This document shows, in pieces, positions 8,494 through 16,684 of a DNA stretch of 64,000 nucleotides. The position numbers and the translations under genes are program-made. The notes under the pieces were generated by a model. It saw only the letters and a list, made by a program, of their open reading frames with translations, did no database searches and was not told where the DNA came from. Origin of the DNA: Eubacteriaceae bacterium (lineage in GTDB: Bacteria; Bacillota; Clostridia; Lachnospirales; Lachnospiraceae); NCBI GenBank assembly GCA_910574915.1, contig CAJTCR010000018.1:5401-69400 (forward strand). Direction: 5' to 3'. Numbering within the stretch: position 1 is the first letter of the stretch; each line of letters opens with the position of its first letter.

Positions 8494-10435
8494 GCTGTCC
8501 GCCCGCAACGCAAAGCGTCAGACAAAGGATTATCTGGTCTACTTTGTCACGGTGGTCATGGCCGCCGCTTTGCTGTATTCCTTCAACGGGCTGGTGTTTT
8601 CTCAGGAGATCAGTACCCTGTCCAACAGTATCTCAACGCTTCCCCTGATGATCATGCTGGCAAGTGTGGTAGTGGTGTGTGTCTTTGGATGGCTGGTGTC
8701 CTATGCCACCAGATTCATGCTCCTGCGCCGGGGCCGGGAGTTGGGGACCTACCTGCTTATTGGACTGGAGAATAGACAGGTGGCACGGCTGTTCTTTTTG
8801 GAAAATCTGGCCGTGGGCGGCTGCGCCCTGGCGCTGGGCGCCGTTCTGGGCGGGCTGCTCTACCAGGCGTTTCGCGCCATTGTGCTGACCCTGTTCGGCT
8901 TGCCCTACACCTTCTCGTTCGGCTTTTCCCTCCCTGCTCTGGGGCTGACGGTCTTCTATTTTGTCTTGATCTACCTCTTTGCCCTTCGCCGCAGCCGCAG
9001 ATATATCCGAAAGGCAAAGATCCACAACCTGATCTATGTTGACCGTGCTAACGAGGGAATGGTCTTTCAGACAGGAACCGTGCGCCGCTGGATTTTCTCT
9101 GTTTCCATTGTGCTGGGTGTGGCTGGGACCTGTCTGCTGATGGCGGGAGGGGCCATCTTTGGCATCATCGGGGCGGGATGCGTTATTGTATCCCTGTTCG
9201 GCTTCTTTCTCAGCTTCGCCTCCGGCATACCCGCCTTTTTCGACAAGCGGCCAGCCCGGAAATACCGGGGGCAAAACCTGTTGGTGTTTCGAGCCCTTAC
9301 CGCCAAGCTCGCCACGATGGGAACGCTCATGGCCGTCATTTCCCTGATTTTCACTGCTACTGTGATCTCCGTGGGATCGGGGATGGTGTTCCGGGGACTT
9401 TTCGCGGGCCGGGCGGCGGAAAACGCCTGCTTCGATCTGTATATTGGTGTTGACGGCAGCGAACCCCTCAGCCAGGATTATCTGGATTATATCCAAGCCA
9501 ACATCCCCGTGGAGCAGGATCTGTACTACTGCGTCTACCAAACAGAGGACAGCCGGGTTATGGACTATGTAGAGAACTTGGGAGAGGACTACTACCCCTA
9601 TTCGGACCGGGATTACGTGCTGAGCTACAGCGACTATGCTGCTCTCCGTTCCATAGCGGGATACCCGCCGGTGGAATTAAAGCCCGGGGAATATCTGATT
9701 CACTGTATGTCCTATCTGGAAAAACATCTGGCCGGCTATACCCAGCCTATTTCTTTAGGTGACACCAGTTTGAACCTTGGCGGGGTCCACACGGAGCACC
9801 TGCTGCAAAACTACGACACAAGCAACGGGGCGCGGTATATCCTTGTGGTACCAGACGAGGCGATAGAGGGGCTTTTGGTGCTTCATCACGCCTATGCGGC
9901 TAAGACGGTTCAGCCGGTGACGGAGGATCAATGGGATGGCCTGTATTCCATCCACTACAGGCAGCAGGAGCAGAATTCGGAACGAAGCTATGACGAAATT
10001 CATACCAAAACCACGGAAGAGGCAGACGCGGCAGGTTGGACCGCCGTCACTGCATTCCCCCTCTTCTTCCTGGCACTGTCCCTCAGCATGACTGCCGCTA
10101 CGATCCTTACCATCCAGCAGCTCAGCGAGACAACACGGTATGGGCAGCAGTTCCAGCTTCTGCAAAAGCTGGGTATGGACCGGCGGGAGATGGCAAGGAC
10201 CCTGCGGAACCAGTTTGCCATTTACTATGCCCTACCCGCTGTTCCCCCGGTGCTGATCGGCGTGCCGGTTATCCTCCGCTTTGCACACGCTCCCGAGCCA
10301 GGGGTGATGGTGGGAATAAACAGCCCAAGGATTATTGTAGCAATTTCGCTGGGGATTTTCTTTCTGATCTATGCCATTTACATTCTGCTGGCCTATACCA
10401 GCTTAAAACGGAATGTCCTGCCCCAAAAGCGCTGA
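8480..10435 (+). CDS. ABC transporter permease (BceB-like)
   Basis: The 651-residue permease has about ten membrane helices and FtsX-type domains at both ends. A large hydrophilic segment of about 200 residues (about 310-525, rich in Tyr and Asp) sits between the seventh and eighth helices, the place of the extracellular sensing domain in BceB proteins. Length matches the family. I chose GTG 8480, 8 nt after GGGAGG; an ATG at 8474 is too close to it, and the open frame running back to 8396 overlaps the ATPase gene. Two hairpin terminators follow the stop. Confidence 0.88.
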   Translation: MTLSKLSARNAKRQTKDYLVYFVTVVMAAALLYSFNGLVFSQEISTLSNSISTLPLMIMLASVVVVCVFGWLVSYATRFMLLRRGRELGTYLLIGLENRQVARLFFLENLAVGGCALALGAVLGGLLYQAFRAIVLTLFGLPYTFSFGFSLPALGLTVFYFVLIYLFALRRSRRYIRKAKIHNLIYVDRANEGMVFQTGTVRRWIFSVSIVLGVAGTCLLMAGGAIFGIIGAGCVIVSLFGFFLSFASGIPAFFDKRPARKYRGQNLLVFRALTAKLATMGTLMAVISLIFTATVISVGSGMVFRGLFAGRAAENACFDLYIGVDGSEPLSQDYLDYIQANIPVEQDLYYCVYQTEDSRVMDYVENLGEDYYPYSDRDYVLSYSDYAALRSIAGYPPVELKPGEYLIHCMSYLEKHLAGYTQPISLGDTSLNLGGVHTEHLLQNYDTSNGARYILVVPDEAIEGLLVLHHAYAAKTVQPVTEDQWDGLYSIHYRQQEQNSERSYDEIHTKTTEEADAAGWTAVTAFPLFFLALSLSMTAATILTIQQLSETTRYGQQFQLLQKLGMDRREMARTLRNQFAIYYALPAVPPVLIGVPVILRFAHAPEPGVMVGINSPRIIVAISLGIFFLIYAIYILLAYTSLKRNVLPQKR

Positions 10436-10511
10436 GTTCAGGTAGCGGCAAGCAATGTGCTGGTATATACCGGCGCTCGCTTGTTGGTGACTGCCGCCCC
10501 TCAAGCCCCAT

Positions 10512-10541
10512 AAGGACCGGCGCAGTTGCGCTGGTCCTTTT
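10512..10541 (+). terminator. terminator after bce-like module (first)
   Basis: AAGGACCGGCGCA (10512-10524) pairs with TGCGCTGGTCCTT (10527-10539) with one wobble and a very short loop, and is followed by a few T residues. It is 77 nt past the permease stop. Confidence 0.6.
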
Positions 10542-10576
10542 AAGCCGCCTCCGGCGTCTGCTGTCACCCGCAGGGG

Positions 10577-10623
10577 GAGAAAAATCGTGCCCTCTGCTGT
10601 CGGTCACGATTTTTCTCTTTTTG
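10577..10623 (+). terminator. terminator after bce-like module (second, strong)
   Basis: GAGAAAAATCGTG (10577-10589) pairs perfectly with CACGATTTTTCTC (10605-10617) and runs into TTTTT. This is the strongest stop signal of the module and marks its right border. Confidence 0.75.
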
Positions 10624-10995
10624 CGTCAAGCTCAAAATCCGCTCCACGTTGTTTTTGGTAATGTGGGATACACAATTAGCCATGCTGAAAAAACAGCCCA
10701 GCATGAAGCAATGAAGTATCTACCAATATAACACTATGGAAGCCATTTTCTCTCCACAAACCTAAAGTGACCAATTTCAAAAACAGTCAAAATTCGACAT
10801 AAAAAAGGTGCGCTGACCAAAACAATCTGGAGCTGCCCCAAGTTCATATCTGGCAGGTTGATGACGGAAAACAACATTTGGAAAGAAGTTTCCAGACAAT
10901 CTGTGCCAAACGCAAGGTTCAGGCTGCTAAAATTCTTGTGACAGCTAATTTCATGCGCCCGTATTTGGTACAACGTAAAATACTGTCACTCCCGG
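10624..10995. other. gap between modules, no gene recognised
   Basis: About 370 bp. Base composition drops from G+C-rich to A+T-rich here, which probably marks the edge of the transferred module. Short open frames exist on both strands but none has a credible start, ribosome binding site or recognisable family. I read it as scar sequence. Confidence 0.4.
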
Positions 10996-11400
10996 TTGGA
11001 TATTCATTTGCAAAAATGGAATGATGTTTTGGCTGCGGTACTGCAACTTATCCTGTTTTCCATGATGTTGTATGTCGTTGCACGTCTGTTAAAGAAAAGG
11101 ACAATGAAGCTGCATATAAAGGAATTGTGCTACCTGCTTCTAATACTGATAACCGGGATTTTATTTGCTAATATTATTTTTAACATTTTACTAATCGTGA
11201 ATGAAAATCTGGTATTCCAGCTTTATGAACAGTTCCTGATATTTCTTGGGATTGTGCCTGTGGTTGCTGCCCTGTTCTATGCAGGGATTTTGATTACGAT
11301 AGTGCCCTATCAGAAAATGATAGGATTGCAGGAGGAAAAATATTTCATCGAACAGCAGCAGGTTCACGCAATACAGGGAGTAGTCTCGGAAAGTCGATGA
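10996..11400 (+). pseudogene. fragment of a membrane sensor kinase (GHKL type?)
   Basis: A 134-codon frame contains three or four hydrophobic helices and then a linker MIGLQEEKYFIEQQQ that resembles the coiled region just before the His box of GHKL/AgrC-like kinases. It then ends in a few unrelated residues without any His box or ATPase domain. There is no ribosome binding site and only a TTG at the left end, so both ends look truncated. The identity as a kinase is an inference from the helix pattern and linker. Confidence 0.45.
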
Positions 11401-11632
11401 AAACTAAGCCTGGCAAAAATGCAGTTTTTACAGGCTGGAATGTAGTTTTTATATTAGCTGGTTTCAGTTAAGTTAATGCATATGGGGTAATCCCCGCATT
11501 TCTTAATAATAGCACCTTGCATATAGCCAAGTGGCAGTCTATACTAATTTTGACAAAATCTAAATGTGCCGTAAGGGGTATCAGCTCTACACAAGCCTAT
11601 GTGGAAAAAACTGTTTTCAAAAATATTTTAAA

Positions 11633-11664
11633 AACCTTGTAAGATTTTTTGAAATGCGAAGTCT
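11633..11664 (+). promoter_or_regulatory. possible ECF-type promoter
   Basis: AACCTTGTAA followed about 17 nt later by CGAAGTC lies 22-53 bp upstream of the sigma factor start. The AAC-rich -35 with a CG-containing -10 is the general pattern of ECF promoters, so the operon may be autoregulated. No second copy was available in the window to support the motif. Confidence 0.35.
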
Positions 11665-11685
11665 TATAAGGGAGGAGGTGAGAAA

Positions 11686-12186
11686 GTGGCATGTTCCAAA
11701 GATGAATTTGAGCAAATCTATATAAGGTACTTTAATGATGTGTTTCTTTTTCTTAAAAAGCTGTCCAAAGATGAAAGTATTGCAGAGGAAATCACAAGCG
11801 AAACATTCTTCAAAGCAATGCGCTCAATAGATGCTTTTCGCGGTGATACAGACATTCGTGTTTGGCTTTGTCAAATTGCAAAAAACGGTTACTTTTCTCA
11901 CTTGAAAAAGCAGCAGGGGCTTGTAAATATTGATGATGCTGAATTTACAGATAACATAGACACCATTGAGGAACAGATAATAAACCGAAGTGATGCCATG
12001 CGAATACATCTGCTGCTGCACAATTTAGCCGAACCATATAAGGAAGTTTTTATGCTACGGGTTTTTGGAGAATTGAGTTTCAAACAAATCGCAAAAATTT
12101 TCCAAAAGACAGATAACTGGGCCTGTGTCACTTATCATCGGGCAAGAAACAAAATACTGGAACAAATGGAGGTCAATAATGATTGA
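11686..12186 (+). CDS. ECF RNA polymerase sigma factor
   Basis: The 166-residue sigma factor has region 2 (about 8-75, with SETFFKAMRSIDAFRGD and VWLCQIAKNGYF for -10 recognition) and region 4 (about 108-160, LRVFGELSFKQIAKIFQKTDNWACVTYHRAR as a helix-turn-helix) with no region 3, as in ECF factors. The start is GTG, with GGAGGAGG about 8 nt upstream. It overlaps by 8 nt the anti-sigma gene, and a membrane protein, permease, ATPase and a small peptide follow in tight order, so it probably controls this transporter operon. Confidence 0.9.
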   Translation: MACSKDEFEQIYIRYFNDVFLFLKKLSKDESIAEEITSETFFKAMRSIDAFRGDTDIRVWLCQIAKNGYFSHLKKQQGLVNIDDAEFTDNIDTIEEQIINRSDAMRIHLLLHNLAEPYKEVFMLRVFGELSFKQIAKIFQKTDNWACVTYHRARNKILEQMEVNND

Positions 12187-13090
12187 TAGATGCAATTTAA
12201 TCAAAGACATACTTCCGCTTTATGTAGAAGATATGGTAAGTACGGACACAAGAGAATTTGTTAGAGAACATCTTGAGCATTGCGCGGAGTGCCATGCGGA
12301 GTCTGAGCGTATGCAGAAAGCTACGAATTTCACCCCTGATGCTGACCATGATACTGATATTGTGCCGTTAAAAAGAGTAAAGAGGGACTTATTGATCAAA
12401 CGCTTGCAGACTATTTGTTTCACAGCGATCTTGGCCTGTGCCATCGCGACGATTATTTTCGGAATTTTAACATCACCTAAATTTTTCCCCTATTCCGATA
12501 ACCTGCTCAATGTGATCGATGTCCCTGATGGGAGCGTTATCATCACCTTTGATAGTGAGGTAACAGGTTATAGCTGTAATGAAGTATTTGACAATGAAAC
12601 AGAAATGGAAATTTATCGCATAAATGCTTGGACTACAACTTGGGACTTACATTTGTCGAATCGCGGAAAACAAAATATGGTGATACCTGTTGACAGTGAA
12701 ACTGAAATTCAGATTCTCTATGCTCAAAACGATGGCTCCGAAGATGTACTGATCTATGGGGCAAATCAAAACACGGAAGAAAATGGCGTAACCCTGCCAA
12801 GACTGATCCTGATGCCGTATTTTCTATTAGCTTTTCTTGCCTTTGTTGTCCTTGCAATTTTACGATTGCTATTAAGAAATAAGCAAGCAATCGTTGTTTG
12901 GATTGACAGGGCTATACCGTTCCCAATTTCCTATATGGCAGCGCAGCTTTGCACAAAAGGATTTAACTTCACGACATATTCATCGCAGCGAGATTTTTGT
13001 ATGATCATCCTGGTTGCCATACTGCTTTATTTCGCAATGCTGACGGGAAAATCTCTTTATAAAGCAAAGCGGAACACTTCGAGGGGATAG
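12179..13090 (+). CDS. anti-sigma factor with zinc-finger and membrane domain
   Basis: The 303-residue protein starts with a zinc-binding anti-sigma domain: Cys5 and the HLEHCAEC motif (His31, Cys35, Cys38) form the C-H-C-C pattern of zf-HC2 proteins. A membrane helix follows at about 92-112, then an outer domain rich in beta strands (about 115-215), and one or more further helices near 222-245 and 285-300. This architecture lets an outside signal free the sigma factor. ATG 12179 has TGGAGG upstream; the open frame to the left is shadow. A possible ligand cannot be named. Confidence 0.85.
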   Translation: MIDRCNLIKDILPLYVEDMVSTDTREFVREHLEHCAECHAESERMQKATNFTPDADHDTDIVPLKRVKRDLLIKRLQTICFTAILACAIATIIFGILTSPKFFPYSDNLLNVIDVPDGSVIITFDSEVTGYSCNEVFDNETEMEIYRINAWTTTWDLHLSNRGKQNMVIPVDSETEIQILYAQNDGSEDVLIYGANQNTEENGVTLPRLILMPYFLLAFLAFVVLAILRLLLRNKQAIVVWIDRAIPFPISYMAAQLCTKGFNFTTYSSQRDFCMIILVAILLYFAMLTGKSLYKAKRNTSRG

Positions 13091-13100
13091 AGGAAAAGGC

Positions 13101-13547
13101 ATGAAAAAATCTCTGTTTAGGCTAACGGATATGTTCGGGCTAAGTATTGTATATATTTTTTGCTTTTCTCTCAATTTGCTTTTGGATTATGCAAAGAGTT
13201 TGGATTTGGATGCCTATATTCTAAAGGCTTTTTTGAAAAATTTTATTGATTACCAGCCATTGATTGTTTCGCTGTTTACGTTCATTGTGATAGTGTTCCA
13301 TTATCAAATGCTGGAAAGAAAAAAGGCAGAAATATTTTGTAGAATACTTGTGGGCGGTACTGTGTTTAGCATTACCATTCGATATGTGCTGAACTGTCTT
13401 ATGGTACTAATTTTTGTTTATCTTCTGTCGGCTTTGGTAAATCTGCATTTTGGTTTCAATTTAGCGGACAATTTTTATTTAGTCCTTATTTTTGTCGCAT
13501 ACATACTAATCAGCGCAAGGCGGGTACGGAAATATGAAAATATTTAA
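13101..13547 (+). CDS. small four-helix membrane protein, ECF operon
   Basis: This 148-residue protein has about four hydrophobic helices (about 12-32, 50-70, 82-112, 125-142) with a short charged loop LERKKAE after the second. The layout recalls DUF3021-like proteins often found near peptide-response transporters, but I cannot prove the family. It starts 10 nt after the anti-sigma stop and overlaps the permease start by 14 nt, so it is part of the same transcript and may be a transporter accessory subunit. Confidence 0.7.
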   Translation: MKKSLFRLTDMFGLSIVYIFCFSLNLLLDYAKSLDLDAYILKAFLKNFIDYQPLIVSLFTFIVIVFHYQMLERKKAEIFCRILVGGTVFSITIRYVLNCLMVLIFVYLLSALVNLHFGFNLADNFYLVLIFVAYILISARRVRKYENI

Positions 13548-14751
13548 GTTCATTGTTTCAAAAATTTTTTTGAGAAAAGCGGTACTTGGTATCGGCATAA
13601 TGCTGTTGCTTCTCATGGCGAATTACATAACCTTCACTGCTGCTCGTTCCATTTTGTCAACATTTCAAGGGTATCAGGATACAAAATATGTAAATCAAGA
13701 GGGAGTTTACATCGCCAACTTAGAACCGAATAGTCATATTGATATGAGTATAGTTGGCGAAAACGGAACACAAGCGATATATGACTATTTGAACAGTAAC
13801 TTTAAGTATGCTTTTTATACAGATGGGTTTATTGTATCTGTTCCAAACGGTGATGATATGAAAATATCATTAGGCTATATGAACGAGCAGTATTATAGAT
13901 TAAATGGATTTGAGCTTTCGCAAGGGGCGGGTTTAGATTTTGACTATCAATTAGATGGGGAAATCCCTGTTTTCATAGGAAAAGGGTTAAGCAAAACATA
14001 TCCCGTTGGAGCAACAATAGAAATGGAAGAATCTGTTCTTGGACGGCATCTGACTCTAAAGGTTCAGGGTGTGCTAAAGCAAAATGCGTACCACTCCAAT
14101 TTCTATGCCCTCAATTCCAAGACATACTACAATTTCTCAATCCTCTTTCCAGTGAATGAGGAATTTATAGATTGTGCCAACATAGACATTCAATTTAATG
14201 GCCTCATGGATATTATACTGCTGGACGCCTCGGAAGAAGAAATAGCGAGTTTGAGCGAGGTTATCAATGACAATTTGGGTTTGAGATTTAATTTCTTTAG
14301 CCAAAAGGAAAATTACGACTACTTTAACGCCTACTATCTTCATTCATTAAAAATCATATTCATAACAACTGTTATTTTGCTAATCGTCATAACTTGTCTT
14401 TCTGTTTGGAACGCATTGGTTAGTGTTCGCTTAATGCTGAAAGACTTTACGATCAATCTGTTGGTTGGATTAAGCTGCTCAAAGTTGAAAAGAATTTTTT
14501 ATGGTTACTTTGGGATGCTCTCCTTTGTTAATGCAGCACTAATTTTTATATTCACCGCTTTTAACAGATACGGGTGCTGGTTAAGGAAAGACGCTGCCTT
14601 TGCCACTTACGGATTGTTTGGTTTGATAGGAATGGACTGGCTGGCTTTACTGCTGGTTGTCGTTTCTGATATTGTTATCGGAATAATTGTTGTCGAAAGT
14701 ATGTTGTGGAAAATCAAAAAAGTTCCAATCTCCTTGGGGGTATTGCAATGA
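13534..14751 (+). CDS. ABC transporter permease (MacB/FtsX-like)
   Basis: The 405-residue protein has an N-terminal helix (about 12-35), a 230-residue outer domain (about 36-270) and three C-terminal helices, the four-helix plan of MacB/FtsX permeases. The outer part is similar in position to the MacB periplasmic core domain. The stop overlaps the ATPase start in ATGA. By family knowledge such transporters use ATP to drive conformational work on peptides or envelope parts rather than classic import. Controlled by the upstream ECF pair. Confidence 0.75.
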   Translation: MKIFKFIVSKIFLRKAVLGIGIMLLLLMANYITFTAARSILSTFQGYQDTKYVNQEGVYIANLEPNSHIDMSIVGENGTQAIYDYLNSNFKYAFYTDGFIVSVPNGDDMKISLGYMNEQYYRLNGFELSQGAGLDFDYQLDGEIPVFIGKGLSKTYPVGATIEMEESVLGRHLTLKVQGVLKQNAYHSNFYALNSKTYYNFSILFPVNEEFIDCANIDIQFNGLMDIILLDASEEEIASLSEVINDNLGLRFNFFSQKENYDYFNAYYLHSLKIIFITTVILLIVITCLSVWNALVSVRLMLKDFTINLLVGLSCSKLKRIFYGYFGMLSFVNAALIFIFTAFNRYGCWLRKDAAFATYGLFGLIGMDWLALLLVVVSDIVIGIIVVESMLWKIKKVPISLGVLQ

Positions 14752-15419
14752 CAAAGATTATTGATCTAAGCGTTAAAGAAAAAATCTATGGGAGCAAAAA
14801 GGCACAAATTTCAATACTAAATGATTTCAGGCTTGAAGTCACCGCCGGTGAAAAAATTGCCATTGTAGGCGAATCGGGAGCAGGCAAGAGTTCTTTGCTT
14901 AATATCATTGGATTGCTTGATAGAGATTATGTCGGTGAATATACGCTTTTTGGTTCGCCGACAGATCAGTTACATGCAAACCAGTTAGCACAATGGCGAA
15001 ATCAGCGGATTGGTTTTGTTCTTCAAGAGTCGGCATTAATTAACTCTTTGACAGTTGAAGATAACATCAAGCTGCCGTTCCTTTATGCAAGTTCTGAAAA
15101 AAAGGGCATTGGGAAGGTTAAGGATTTCGATACTGTCGTTAGCGCGATTGAGATTAGACACATATTAAAAAAGAAACCTCTTGAATGTTCCGGCGGAGAA
15201 AAGGCCAGAGCTGTATTTGCCAGAGGAATCATCATGAAACCTCAAATTATTTTGGCAGATGAACCTACGGCATCCCTGGATGTGGAGAACAGAGAAAGAA
15301 TTGTAACCTTGCTTTTTAACATGAACAAAGAGTTTAACACTACTATCATTACTGTAACTCATGATTTGGAAATAGCCAATCGTCATGATAGAGTAATACA
15401 TCTTGAAAGGAGTAAATAA
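14748..15419 (+). CDS. ABC transporter ATP-binding protein, ECF operon
   Basis: The 223-residue ATPase has Walker A GESGAGKSS (41-49), Q-loop VLQESALI, signature CSGGEKARA, Walker B ILADEPTASLD and H-loop VTHD. It belongs to the MacB/LolD branch and pairs with the permease just upstream, whose stop it overlaps (ATGA). ATG 14748 is preferred over 14706 because it follows TTGGGGG and begins with the usual beta strand of the domain. A 52-residue membrane peptide starts 1 nt after its stop. Confidence 0.88.
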   Translation: MTKIIDLSVKEKIYGSKKAQISILNDFRLEVTAGEKIAIVGESGAGKSSLLNIIGLLDRDYVGEYTLFGSPTDQLHANQLAQWRNQRIGFVLQESALINSLTVEDNIKLPFLYASSEKKGIGKVKDFDTVVSAIEIRHILKKKPLECSGGEKARAVFARGIIMKPQIILADEPTASLDVENRERIVTLLFNMNKEFNTTIITVTHDLEIANRHDRVIHLERSK

Positions 15420-15420
15420 A

Positions 15421-15579
15421 ATGGGATTTTTTGCGATGATTGCGTCAATGCTGCTGGGGATATTGTTTGTTGCAATCGGGATTTCCCGCAGAAAGCAGAA
15501 GGGGTGGCCGATAATCCTTATCGTACTCGGAATCGTGTTTGTCCTCATTGCAGTTTATTTGGGATGGCCGAAAATGTAA
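15421..15579 (+). CDS. 52-residue membrane peptide, last gene of ECF operon
   Basis: The ORF has ATG 15421, 12 nt after AAAGGAG inside the ATPase end, and only one base separates it from the ATPase stop, so it is clearly coupled to the operon. The peptide has two hydrophobic helices (about 3-21 and 30-48) joined by the charged turn SRRKQKGWP, a hairpin of helices in the membrane. It is too short for routine gene calling. It could be a transporter accessory subunit, an immunity peptide or a sensor for the anti-sigma factor; none of these can be chosen from the sequence. Confidence 0.65.
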   Translation: MGFFAMIASMLLGILFVAIGISRRKQKGWPIILIVLGIVFVLIAVYLGWPKM

Positions 15580-15649
15580 CTCAGAGCATCCGTCTGGAAC
15601 AATAAAACGAGCAATGGGAGCGAGCTGCTTTCTGCTAAAAGGCAAGAGG

Positions 15650-15885
15650 AAAGTGGATGGAGAATTTACGCTCTTTGCAACATAATCATTGGAGCAGAGT
15701 GCATTACGCTATGCCAGTGAAAAAGATACTTTATGATTCCATGCAGTACGCCCGGCAGGTTACAAAGGCTCATAATCAGGAAAAAGAGAATAAGCCGTCA
15801 TCTGGGGAGTTTCTAAGCGGCTTCTATAAAACAGACCGATTAATCCCCGTTGTGACACTGGTAATCTACTTAAAATTCAAAACTA
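15650..15885 (+). pseudogene. Rpn-family nuclease/transposase-like fragment
   Basis: The segment encodes VHYAMPVKKILYDSMQYA and EFLSGFYKTDRLIPVVTLVIY, blocks typical of Rpn-family (PD-(D/E)XK) recombination-promoting nucleases of Lachnospiraceae. The part before VHYAMP is only readable in shifted frames and everything after VTLVIY is lost. It is a decayed middle fragment. A second relative, also broken, lies at 40005-40707. Confidence 0.6.
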
Positions 15886-15934
15886 AAATATCCAGAAGGA
15901 AAGAAGAAGAATCAAAAAATATTGGAAATAATAT

Positions 15935-15985
15935 AAAAACCGTACCCGTAGAGACGCAGAAAAGGCTTTCTGGTACGGTTTTTTT
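15935..15985 (+). terminator. rho-independent terminator
   Basis: AAAAACCGTACC (15935-15946) pairs with GGTACGGTTTTT (15972-15983), giving a stem followed by T residues. It would stop transcription from the ECF operon, some 350 nt after the small membrane peptide. Confidence 0.65.
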
Positions 15986-15996
15986 GATTGTGGATT

Positions 15997-16170
15997 GTGA
16001 AAGAGGGCTTTGCATCCGAGGACGCAGCGGAACGGATAGCAAAAGAATCTGGAATAACAATTTTCAGTCGCTGCCGAGCAGGAGTAGCACTGACAAAGGA
16101 AGGCTATGCAAGGCAGGTAGTTCAGCAGATGGAACTTCTGGAATCAAAATATATTGATAAAAAACCCGCA
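15997..16170 (+). pseudogene. LysR-type regulator fragment
   Basis: The frame reads KEGFASEDAAERIAKESG, then ITIFSRCRAGVALTKEGYA and RQVVQQMELLESKYI. The second part matches the wing and linker of the LysR-family helix-turn-helix domain. The segment between the first helices and KESGITIF is missing, there is no start, and the effector domain is absent, so it is a relic. Confidence 0.45.
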
Positions 16171-16210
16171 AAACAGAGATTTTGTGTTGCCATAATCTGT
16201 TTCATATTAA

Positions 16211-16256
16211 CGTATTACAAAAAGTCCTTGACATTTCGTATTACAGAAAGTATAAT
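16211..16256 (+). promoter_or_regulatory. perfect consensus promoter with 14-bp direct repeats
   Basis: TTGACA (16228-16233), exactly 17 bp, TATAAT (16251-16256): an exact sigma-A consensus promoter. Direct repeats CGTATTACAAAAAG (16211-16224) and CGTATTACAGAAAG (16237-16250) lie before the -35 and in the spacer, 26 bp apart, on nearly the same face of the helix. They are probable operators for the ribbon-helix-helix protein encoded 30 bp downstream. Confidence 0.75.
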
Positions 16257-16285
16257 GACTTATAGATGCAAGGGAGGAATCGCTT

Positions 16286-16456
16286 ATGGGCAAAATGGGG
16301 CGTCCGAAGTCGGATATCATTAAAGATCGAATTGTAACAGTAAGAATGTCTGATGAGGAGCATAGCAGGCTGAAAGAGTATACCAGAAAGCATCAACAGA
16401 CCATAACAGAAACAATTAAAGAAGGAGTCAACTTATTGTATAAGACGCGCAGCTAA
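16286..16456 (+). CDS. small ribbon-helix-helix regulator
   Basis: The 56-residue protein MGKMGRPKSDIIKDR then VTVRMSDEEHSRLKEY has the beta-strand (IVTVRMS) and two-helix plan of Arc/MetJ/CopG-type ribbon-helix-helix DNA-binding proteins, preceded by a basic GRPK arm. AGGGAGG precedes the ATG. It follows a consensus promoter with paired direct repeats, which suggests autorepression. No toxin gene follows; the next gene is araA after a 228-bp gap. It may be an orphan antitoxin or a mobile-element copy-control regulator. Confidence 0.7.
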   Translation: MGKMGRPKSDIIKDRIVTVRMSDEEHSRLKEYTRKHQQTITETIKEGVNLLYKTRS

Positions 16457-16571
16457 GGCGCAGAGTTTCCTTTCCGAACAGAAGGAATAGATGAAAGGAT
16501 TTTGTTTATCGTCTGTATTAGCATAATTTTAGAAAAATCTAAAATATTTTTGTATAATTTAAAAAAATAAC

Positions 16572-16601
16572 TTGTCAAGACACCCTGTTTAGTGGTAAAT
16601 T
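16572..16601 (+). promoter_or_regulatory. probable promoter of the pentose operon
   Basis: TTGTCA at 16572-16577 and TAAATT at 16596-16601 are separated by 18 bp, about 85 bp before araA. The surrounding 16457-16684 is A+T-rich with short palindromic bits, but I cannot recognise a known arabinose regulator site. Confidence 0.4.
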
Positions 16602-16684
16602 AGTAGTAGGAAAAAACAGGAATCCATTCGAAATATGGAAATTCCGCACAAAAAATTTATCATAAGTTACAGGAGGATGTTGCT

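Noticed and set aside
8633..9541. Minus-strand open frame of 302 codons
   Set aside because: It is the antisense shadow of the BceB-like permease in G+C-rich DNA, with low-complexity His/Gln/Gly-rich translation.
10036..10731. Plus-strand frame of 231 codons at the end of the permease
   Set aside because: Its first 400 bases overlap the permease in another frame, it crosses two terminators, and no family is recognisable.
10734..10973. Minus-strand frame of 79 codons after the bce-like module
   Set aside because: It has no credible ribosome binding site and no recognisable family; the region looks like scar sequence.
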